This document shows, piece by piece, positions 1-5,506 of a stretch of 8,740 nt of DNA. Position numbers and translations under genes: made by a program. Origin of the DNA: Acidobacteriota bacterium. GTDB taxonomy: Bacteria > Acidobacteriota > Polarisedimenticolia > Gp22-AA2. Under the pieces are notes generated by a model, which saw only the letters and a list, made by a program, of their open reading frames with translations, did not search any database and had not been told where the DNA came from. Positions within the stretch are counted from its first letter, which is position 1; each line of letters starts with the position of its first letter. The DNA lies in contig JAPUIN010000037.1 of the NCBI GenBank assembly GCA_027297005.1, positions 1-8,740 on the forward strand, in the 5' to 3' direction.

Positions 1-73
1 ATTCCAGTCCTGCCTTATTTCATACGCCGGTCATCCGGTGGTGGGGTTCAATCGCCGGCGGCGGGCGCGCAGT

Positions 74-811
74 CTAGTTGAGATGCCGGCCGCCGTCCAC
101 ACGGATCGTCTCCCCCGTTATGAAATCGGTCTCGGCGAGGAACAAGACCGTCCTGGCGATCTCCTCCGGCCCGCCCCAGCGGCCGAGCGGCGTCGCCTCG
201 CGCACCTCGCGCTCCGCCTCGTCGCTGAGCCCTTCCGGTTTCAGGATCGGACCCGGTGCTATGGCGTTGACGAGGATCTGCGGCGCCAGCTCCAGGGCCA
301 GCCCCTCAACGAGACCGATGACGCCGGTCTTCGCGACATAGTAATGAACCCACCCGCGGTACCTCGGCCGGTGACTGGCGGGGAGCCAGTCCGAGAAGGC
401 GATGATGCGGCCCGCACCCCGCTCGCGCATGATCGGCGCCGACGCGAGCGCCAGTCGGTAGACGCTGCCGAGATCGACCTCGAGGTTGGCGCGCCAGGCC
501 TCCTCGTCCAGCGTGTTCAATGGCGTTCTGCGGTAAACCGACGCCATGCAGATCAGGATGTCGATCCCCCCGAGGCCGCCAAGGACCGCGTCGATCGTGC
601 GGGGTACCGTATCCGGCTCGGCCAGATCGGCCCGCACGGTCAGGGCGCGGGCGCCGTGCCGGCGGACGATCGCGGCCGCCGCCTCGGCCTGCTCGGCGGA
701 ATTGCGGTAGGTGAGCGCGACGTCGCAGCCGCGACGCGCCAGCGCCCCGGCCACGGCCGGCCCCATCCGTGCCCCCCCGGTGACGAGTGCGATCTTACCG
801 TTCGGATCCAT
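74..811 (-). CDS. Short-chain dehydrogenase/reductase, pteridine-reductase/FolM-like
   Basis: NAD(P)H-dependent oxidoreductase of the classical SDR fold, probably cytoplasmic; substrate unknown. From the start at 811 the protein is 245 residues, normal for the family. It shows a Gly-rich nucleotide motif TGGARMG (residues 11-17), Arg36 after beta-2 (suggesting NADPH), Asp62 for adenine, the Tyr157-x3-Lys161 catalytic pair, and the NAIAPG turn near 182-187. At the position of the usual catalytic Ser there is Asp141 (FSDW), as in pteridine reductase PTR1 and FolM. The TGxxxGxG motif is one residue short, and the NNAG motif reads CMAS. I chose the ATG at 811 because AGG lies 8 bases before it; an in-frame ATG at 826 lacks a clear ribosome site and adds five residues. 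It is the last gene of the operon, just after the amidase stop. The family is certain; the pteridine-reductase-like subgroup is an inference from the Asp. Confidence 0.9.
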   Translation of the reverse strand: MDPNGKIALVTGGARMGPAVAGALARRGCDVALTYRNSAEQAEAAAAIVRRHGARALTVRADLAEPDTVPRTIDAVLGGLGGIDILICMASVYRRTPLNTLDEEAWRANLEVDLGSVYRLALASAPIMRERGAGRIIAFSDWLPASHRPRYRGWVHYYVAKTGVIGLVEGLALELAPQILVNAIAPGPILKPEGLSDEAEREVREATPLGRWGGPEEIARTVLFLAETDFITGETIRVDGGRHLN

Positions 812-839
812 CTTACTTACCTGCATCCCCGCTTGCGAT

Positions 840-2246
840 TCACGACAGGCGCGCCAACGGCGGGCGCTTCGTGTGCCAGTCGGTGATCCCCTGGTAGAAG
901 CGGGTCAGCGCGATCGCATCGGCCTCACGGAAGGCCCCCGTCACCGCCGTCAGGCTGACCGGCAGCCCGTCCGGGGCGAACCCGCACGGGACCGACAACC
1001 CCGGCAGACCGCAAAGATTGCCGGCCGCCCCCATCGGATCGGCCCAGGCGATCTCGGAAAAATCCTTGTCGATGGGAAATGCCGTGTGCATCTCCCCGGG
1101 GTACAACAGGACATCGTATGTGCCGAGGATATCCGCCATGGCGCGCTGGCAGATCGTCTGGATCCGGCGCGCCTTGACGACATCCGACGCGCGCATGGCG
1201 CGCGATGTGATGAACGAGAGCGGGGCCTCCTCGGTGACCAGCCGCCTGACGTCGCCGCTCTTCTCCAGTTCCTCGAACGCCGTCGCCGCCTCGGCGACCA
1301 GAATCACCCAGGTGAGGCTCTCGAACGGCAGGTCCGGCAGCGGCACCTCGTCGATCGCAACACCGGCCGCCTCGAGGTCGGCCAGCGCCTTGTTGAAGAC
1401 CCGCTCGACGTCCGGGTCGCCGTATTTCTTGAAGTTGAGCTGGATGAAGCCGACCTTCATCCGCTTCCCCCTCGCCGGGTCGACCTTCGGCGTCGGCGGC
1501 TCGTCGGCCGAAAACGGATCATCGGGATCGTGCCCCTCGATCGCCCGCAGGACGGTGGCGCAGTCGATCGCCGATCGCGCCATCGGCCCCAGCTTGTCGA
1601 ATGTCCAGGAGATCACCATCGAGCCCCGGCGTGAGACCCGCCCGAACGTCGGGCGCAGTCCGGAGATGCCGCAGAACGACGCGGGGCAGACGATGGAACC
1701 CCATGTCTCCGATCCAATCGCGAACGGGAGCAGAGCCGCCGCGACTGCCGCGCTCGATCCGGACGACGATCCGCAGGTCCAGCGGCCGTAGTCCCACGGG
1801 TTCCGCGTCGCGCCGGTGAGCGAGGCATCCCCCTTCGAATACCCGAGCCCTCCCGCCAGTTCGATCATCGCCGCCTTGCCGAGCAGGATGGCGCCGGCCT
1901 CACGCAGCCTCCGCACCACCTCGGCATCCTCGTCGATGATTCGCCCGGCGAACGGCTTTGCCCCCCAGGTGGTCGGGATCCCCTTCGTCGACAGAAGATC
2001 CTTCGTGCCGTACGGGATGCCGTGCAGGGGGCCGCGACGTTGACCGCTCATGATCTCCTTCTCGGCCTGCCGAGCCTGTGCGAGGGCGAGCTCCGGCGTC
2101 CGCGTGACGAAGGCGTGCAGCTCCGGGTCGAGGGTGTCGATGCGCGATAGATAGGACCGGGTGAGCTCGACTGGCGAGATCTCACGCGCACCGATCAGGC
2201 GCGACAGTTCATCGACCGACTTGTACAGGACGTCGTCGTCAATCAT
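840..2246 (-). CDS. Amidase-signature family hydrolase (GatA-like fold)
   Basis: Hydrolyses a C-N amide bond; natural substrate unknown. The 468 residues match the usual family length. The Ser-cisSer-Lys triad is visible: Lys82 in GTKDLL, cis-Ser160 in CGSSSGSS (158-165), nucleophile Ser184 in GSETWGS (178-184), followed by PASFCG and GLRPTFGRVSR. The 24-residue cisSer-Ser spacing and the Lys-Ser spacing of about 100 agree with characterised amidases. Two details differ from the commonest form: the first Gly of GGSS is Cys158, and Trp182 replaces a Gly next to the nucleophile, which may reshape the pocket. No signal peptide is seen, so it is cytoplasmic unless carried out by a partner. Its ATG overlaps the stop of the Tat-signal gene (ATGA), so translation is probably coupled. 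It is not convincingly the tRNA amidotransferase GatA: no gatB or gatC is adjacent and the motif variants are unusual. Family is certain, function open. Confidence 0.93.
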   Translation of the reverse strand: MIDDDVLYKSVDELSRLIGAREISPVELTRSYLSRIDTLDPELHAFVTRTPELALAQARQAEKEIMSGQRRGPLHGIPYGTKDLLSTKGIPTTWGAKPFAGRIIDEDAEVVRRLREAGAILLGKAAMIELAGGLGYSKGDASLTGATRNPWDYGRWTCGSSSGSSAAVAAALLPFAIGSETWGSIVCPASFCGISGLRPTFGRVSRRGSMVISWTFDKLGPMARSAIDCATVLRAIEGHDPDDPFSADEPPTPKVDPARGKRMKVGFIQLNFKKYGDPDVERVFNKALADLEAAGVAIDEVPLPDLPFESLTWVILVAEAATAFEELEKSGDVRRLVTEEAPLSFITSRAMRASDVVKARRIQTICQRAMADILGTYDVLLYPGEMHTAFPIDKDFSEIAWADPMGAAGNLCGLPGLSVPCGFAPDGLPVSLTAVTGAFREADAIALTRFYQGITDWHTKRPPLARLS

Positions 2247-2578
2247 CGCCGGCCCCCATTCGACCGCTTCGATTTCATCGGCCGAAAATTCATCGCCGGG
2301 GGGACATCATTCTTCAGGGGGAAATCGCGGATCCCCTTCAAGGTCCCCTCGATCTGCGTCACGTCACGACGGATCGCGCGGCGCTCTTCACGCGACAGAT
2401 CGGGGTTCTCGCGGACGAGGAAGCGCGACATCGCCGACGGCTTCGCCTCGGCGGCCCCCTTCTCCGCCGCGATCGCCCGGCCGTCTCCGAGTAGCGTGCC
2501 CAGCGCCCCGGTCGAGGCGGCCGCCGCGACCGGCGCAGCGAGTAAGTATCGTGAGAACCGTCTGCGCGAAACTTTCAT
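2243..2578 (-). CDS. Small Tat-signal (twin-arginine) protein coupled to amidase
   Basis: A 111-residue protein predicted to be exported folded by the Tat pathway. The N terminus MKVSRRRFSRYLLAAP carries the SRRxF twin-arginine motif (residues 4-8), followed by an Ala-rich hydrophobic stretch to about residue 30 and a possible cleavage site near AIAA (35-38). The mature part is only about 73 residues, charged and mostly helical in appearance (NPDLSREERRAIRRDV, 58-73), ending in an FPLKNDVPPAMNFRP block (86-100) that looks conserved-domain-like. I cannot name its family. The start at 2578 is chosen because GGGAGGAGAGG directly precedes it and the Tat motif begins there; an in-frame ATG at 2668 would put 30 residues of low-complexity sequence before the Tat signal and has no comparable ribosome site. 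The stop overlaps the amidase ATG by four bases, so the two are probably made in linked amounts. Confidence 0.82.
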   Translation of the reverse strand: MKVSRRRFSRYLLAAPVAAAASTGALGTLLGDGRAIAAEKGAAEAKPSAMSRFLVRENPDLSREERRAIRRDVTQIEGTLKGIRDFPLKNDVPPAMNFRPMKSKRSNGGRR

Positions 2579-2589
2579 CCTCTCCTCCC
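2579..2589 (-). promoter_or_regulatory. Strong ribosome binding site deciding the Tat-protein start
   Basis: The minus strand reads GGGAGGAGAGG immediately before the ATG at 2578, with a GGAGG core 5 bases from the start. It is the strongest Shine-Dalgarno sequence inside the operon and rules in favour of 2578 over the upstream ATG at 2668. It may allow the Tat protein and the coupled amidase to be translated more strongly than the upstream genes. Confidence 0.75.
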
Positions 2590-2664
2590 GGATCGATTCA
2601 GGCCCCGCCGTACATCTCCCGGGGGGGGGCGTTGAGGTTTCGGTTCCCCGGACAGGTGCTTTTA

Positions 2665-3240
2665 TCATCCCCGGCCGGCCCGCTTGACGAACTCCCCCGT
2701 CGTCGTGTCAACGACCACGTGCTCCCCCGCCTCGAGATAGACCGGCACCTTGATCTCGCTGCCATTTGAGAGGTGCGCGCGCTTGGTCACCTTCCCGCTT
2801 GCCATGTCGGAGCGCCCGCCGGGGCCGGTCTCGACCACCTCGAACTCGACGAACTGGGGCACCTCAACGCCAACCACGCGCCCCTCAAAGACAATCGAGC
2901 GGAGCGTGATCCCCTCCCTGAGCCATCGGGCCGCGTCGCCGAGCGACCCGGCGTTCAGGTGAAACTGGTCGAACGAGGCCTCGTCCATGAAGTGATGGTC
3001 ATCGCCGTCAGAGTAGAGGTAGCTGATCTTGCGGCGCTCGAGATCAGGCTCGTGGAACTTGTCGCCCGCTTTGAAGGTCATGTCGAGGATCCGGCCGGTG
3101 ATCACGTTGCGCGCCCTGGCGCGCACCAGGGTGGCGGCGCCGCGGGCGGAGGGGGTCTGCACCGTGTAGCCGACGATGATGTATGGCTGCCCCTCGACGA
3201 GGATCGCGAGACCTCTCCTGAAATCGGCGGTCGTCAGCAT
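2665..3240 (-). CDS. efp: Elongation factor P, arginine-loop (YeiP/EfpL-like) type
   Basis: Ribosome-bound translation factor that rescues stalling at proline-rich stretches. The 191 residues fit the three-domain EF-P architecture: KOW-like domain I (about 1-65), OB domain II (about 66-128, with YLYSDGDDHHFMD), OB domain III (about 129-188, with VEFEVVET and the VDTTTGEFVKR end matching the EF-P signature). The loop that reaches the P-site tRNA reads TPSARGAATL (29-38), not the PGKG of classical EF-P whose Lys is modified. This is the form known from E. coli YeiP (EfpL), where the tip residue is Arg; here Arg33. The protein is therefore not expected to need EpmA/EpmB beta-lysylation. The gene follows the methyltransferase by 42 bases and has only a weak ribosome site (GAG about 9 bases upstream). 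Whether the genome also holds a classical EF-P cannot be seen. Confidence 0.93.
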   Translation of the reverse strand: MLTTADFRRGLAILVEGQPYIIVGYTVQTPSARGAATLVRARARNVITGRILDMTFKAGDKFHEPDLERRKISYLYSDGDDHHFMDEASFDQFHLNAGSLGDAARWLREGITLRSIVFEGRVVGVEVPQFVEFEVVETGPGGRSDMASGKVTKRAHLSNGSEIKVPVYLEAGEHVVVDTTTGEFVKRAGRG

Positions 3241-3282
3241 GGCGAACTCGAGTCGTTGATCCGTCGGCGTCAGGCGCCGCGT

Positions 3283-4137
3283 TCACCGGCCCCCGGCCTT
3301 CGCGGCCGGGGACCCTGCCGGCCGGAAGATCAGGAAGTACTGGAAAGGCAGGAACGTCTCCTCGCGGTCGAGGGTCCAACCGGCCGTCTCCATCTCCTCG
3401 ATGACGAAGCCGCGCGTCAGCTTGTGCTCGGGAGGGGGGCCGACAGGCAGCGGCTTCTTCTTGAAATCGACGATAGCGATGCGGCCGCTCGACGTCAGTG
3501 CCTTCCGCATCGTGCCGAAGTAGCCCAGGCGGTTGTCGATATGATGGTAGGTGTCGACGATCAGCACCCGGTCGACACGACCGAGCGGCAGATACGGATC
3601 GTCCGGCTGCGCGAGGACCGGGACGACATTACCGAGGCCACCGCGCGTCGCGCGGGCGCCGATGTATTTGACCATCTCCGGCTCGGTGTCGATCGCGAGG
3701 ACCATCCCGCCGGGAGAGACCGGCCTCGAGAGGTGCTCAATGAAGTAGCCGGTTCCCGAGCCGAGGTCGGCAACCGTCATCCCGGGTTCGAGGTGGAGCG
3801 CGGCCGCGACGTCGGCCGGCCTCTGCCACTCGTCCCTCGCCGGATCGTCGAAGACCCGCACCCACTTCTTAACCTCGTTGAACGGGTGCCGGGACGTCGC
3901 ATCGTGCGGACCGCGCTCGCGGGGCGTCGGCGGCTCCTCCGAGGCGGCGCGTGGCGCCGTCGCGAACCCGGCCAGCACTCCGCCGAGCACGATCAACCCG
4001 CCAATCGGCACGAGCACCAGCGCCGCCACGAGCAGGACGGCCGGCTTCCACTTCGCGCTCGCAATGGCCGTGTCGCCGGTCTTCCGCGCGCCTGGACGAT
4101 CCGCCTGGTCGCTATTCCGCACCGGGCTGCTTCTCAT
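3283..4137 (-). CDS. Membrane-anchored class I SAM-dependent methyltransferase
   Basis: Transfers a methyl group from S-adenosylmethionine; acceptor unknown. From 4137 the protein has 284 residues: a positively charged N-terminal tail (1-31), one strongly hydrophobic segment (about 32-57), a charged linker, then a Rossmann-type methyltransferase domain from about 85. Motif I is VADLGSGTGY (122-131), Asp150 (LAID) is the likely ribose-binding acidic residue, and VLIVDTYHHI (191-200) is the beta-4 motif; the upstream block FDDPARDEWQRP (96-107) is typical of this methyltransferase group. Positive charges before the membrane segment predict that the catalytic domain faces outward. The start is the ATG that overlaps the M20 gene end by 26 bases, with GAG 7 bases before it; an open frame continues upstream to 4257 but that part is antisense-like noise inside the M20 gene. 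A GTG at 4122 is an alternative start. Confidence 0.85.
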   Translation of the reverse strand: MRSSPVRNSDQADRPGARKTGDTAIASAKWKPAVLLVAALVLVPIGGLIVLGGVLAGFATAPRAASEEPPTPRERGPHDATSRHPFNEVKKWVRVFDDPARDEWQRPADVAAALHLEPGMTVADLGSGTGYFIEHLSRPVSPGGMVLAIDTEPEMVKYIGARATRGGLGNVVPVLAQPDDPYLPLGRVDRVLIVDTYHHIDNRLGYFGTMRKALTSSGRIAIVDFKKKPLPVGPPPEHKLTRGFVIEEMETAGWTLDREETFLPFQYFLIFRPAGSPAAKAGGR

Positions 4138-5380
4138 TGGTGATCTCGAAGGCGAGATTCGCCAGGCGGCCGGCGAAGCTGACGAGCTGGTCGACCTCCA
4201 TCTCTTCGTTCGGCTGGTGGTACGTCGCTTCGTCCCCGGGAGACCATCCGACCGCATCGATCCCCATCAGCACGAGATCCTTCGCGAAGGTGCCGCCGCC
4301 GCTGCCGATGACGCGCGCATCGGGTGCATGCCTCAGGATTCGCAACACGATCGGCGCCTCCGGTGAAACCTCGCACGGCGGGGCGTCGAGTACATTTTCC
4401 GTGGTGACCGACGCACCGGGGATCCCGGCGAGCCCGGTGATCGACTTTTCGGCCAGCGCCTGGATCTCCGAGCGGATCTCTTCGGCGTTCTGCCCCGGCA
4501 CGTAGCGTATGTCGACGCTCGCCTCGCAGTCGGCCGGAACGGCGTTCGGCGCGACACCGCCACGCACCAGGCCGACATTGAGCGTCGGTCCGACGAGGAC
4601 GGGGTGGGGAGTGAATTTCAGCCCCGGCCGCTCCAGCGCCGTCAGAATGCGGCCCATGGCCTGCACGGCATTGATCCCCTTCGACGGATCCATCGCATGC
4701 GCCTGCCGGCCTCGGACTTTGATCTTGAGGAGCAGGCGCCCCTTCTCGGCGACGTTGATCTCCTTCATGTTGCCGGCGATGTCCGGGATGATGGCATCGG
4801 TGCAGCGGATCAATCCCTGCTCGATCAGGTACGGCAGGCCGACGCCGATGCCGACCTCCTCGTCCCCCACGGCGCCAAAGGTGAAGGAGCCGGGAATCGC
4901 CTTCTGGTGCGCCTTGAGGATCCGCAGCACCGCGAACGAAGCGGCCAGCGGTCCCTTATCATCGAGGACGCCGCGGCCGAAAAGTTTGCCCCCCTTCTCG
5001 AACGGCTCGAACGGAGAGAAGCGCCAGTCGGAAGGGGCCCCGGACGGCACGACGTCGGTGTGCAGCAGGACCAGCAGGCGCCGGTAGCCGGGGAGGCCGC
5101 GACCGACCGTCGCCAGCAGATTCTCCCGCCCCGGCACCTTCGCGTGGGTGGTGCACTTGACGCCGATCCGCTTCAGCTCCTCGGCGAGGATCGCGGTGAC
5201 CTTCCCCTCCTGGCCGGGGGAGGTCATCCCGTCCGGCCCTTCGCCGGGAAAGTCGGTCTCGATGTAGTTGACGGTCCGCTCTCGGCAGATCCTGAGAGTC
5301 AGATCGATGATGAACGGCCGCAGACCGACCGCTTCATCCAGGATCGCCCGGGGATCCGGCAACGACACCGCACTGGTCAT
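4112..5380 (-). CDS. M20-family zinc metallopeptidase (ArgE/DapE/CPG2-like)
   Basis: Cytoplasmic-type hydrolase of the ArgE/DapE/ACY1/CPG2 family, cutting an amide or peptide bond with two zinc ions; the exact substrate is not readable. From the ATG at 5380 it has 422 residues. Metal and catalytic residues are complete: His107 and catalytic-assisting Asp109 in HTD, bridging Asp140 in GRGVLDDKG, catalytic Glu174 and metal-binding Glu175 in GDEEVG, Asp200 in IPDIAGN, and His388 in TYHQPNEEM. His228 (QAHA) marks the dimerisation (lid) domain. An in-frame TTG at 5419 extends the frame by 13 residues, but that segment overlaps a likely promoter and has no ribosome site, so I chose the ATG. No signal peptide is seen. 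First gene of the minus-strand operon; its end overlaps the methyltransferase start. Confidence 0.93.
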   Translation of the reverse strand: MTSAVSLPDPRAILDEAVGLRPFIIDLTLRICRERTVNYIETDFPGEGPDGMTSPGQEGKVTAILAEELKRIGVKCTTHAKVPGRENLLATVGRGLPGYRRLLVLLHTDVVPSGAPSDWRFSPFEPFEKGGKLFGRGVLDDKGPLAASFAVLRILKAHQKAIPGSFTFGAVGDEEVGIGVGLPYLIEQGLIRCTDAIIPDIAGNMKEINVAEKGRLLLKIKVRGRQAHAMDPSKGINAVQAMGRILTALERPGLKFTPHPVLVGPTLNVGLVRGGVAPNAVPADCEASVDIRYVPGQNAEEIRSEIQALAEKSITGLAGIPGASVTTENVLDAPPCEVSPEAPIVLRILRHAPDARVIGSGGGTFAKDLVLMGIDAVGWSPGDEATYHQPNEEMEVDQLVSFAGRLANLAFEITNEKQPGAE

Positions 5381-5392
5381 AGTGGCGGAGAG

Positions 5393-5419
5393 GTTATATG
5401 AGGCAAGGATCGGGATCAA
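5393..5419 (-). promoter_or_regulatory. Possible sigma70-like promoter for the operon
   Basis: On the minus strand TTGATC (5414-5419) lies 15 bases before TATAAC (5393-5398), an AT-rich island in otherwise GC-rich DNA. Only 12 bases separate TATAAC from the M20 ATG at 5380, so transcription would begin within a few bases of the start codon, and no Shine-Dalgarno sequence is present. The spacing is shorter than the optimal 17, so this is a moderate call made from the sequence alone. Confidence 0.45.
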
Positions 5420-5442
5420 GTGGAGCGCCGGGAAGGATCGGC

Positions 5443-5479
5443 GGCCGGGCGGTCATCGGCGCCCGCCGTCGGCCCGGCC
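5443..5479 (-). terminator. GC-rich inverted repeat between CHAT gene and operon
   Basis: GGCCGGGC at 5443-5450 and GCCCGGCC at 5472-5479 form a perfect 8-base stem around a 21-base loop, itself holding a small CGGC/GCCG pair. It lies 28 bases past the stop of the CHAT gene and before the operon promoter, where a terminator would be expected. No run of T follows, so it may be only a pause or stabilising hairpin, or a chance outcome of GC-rich sequence. Confidence 0.35.
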
Positions 5480-5506
5480 CCACCCATTGTCGCGCTCGAG
5501 TATGGC

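Noticed and set aside
1..73. Stretch beyond the SDR stop
   Set aside because: I looked for a terminator, gene end or repeat and saw only a trivial 4-base CCGG palindrome pair; nothing supportable.
38..1634. Plus-strand open frames of 282 and 307 codons
   Set aside because: Antisense to the SDR and amidase, whose motifs are complete; the products are Arg- and Pro-rich and unrecognisable.
2579..2668. Thirty-residue N-terminal extension of the Tat protein
   Set aside because: The Tat motif should be near the N terminus and the ATG at 2578 has a near-perfect ribosome site.
3241..3282. Small CGGCG/CGCCG hairpin between methyltransferase and efp
   Set aside because: A 5-base stem in a 42-base gap with no T run; too weak to call a terminator or attenuator.
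2773..4143. Long plus-strand open frame of 456 codons
   Set aside because: It lies antisense to efp and the methyltransferase, both recognised families. The protein is Arg- and Gly-rich with no recognisable domain, as expected for a shadow frame in GC-rich DNA.
4138..4257. Upstream extension of the methyltransferase frame
   Set aside because: The added 40 residues are Ser- and Arg-rich and lie wholly in the M20 coding end, including its conserved TYHQPNEEM segment.
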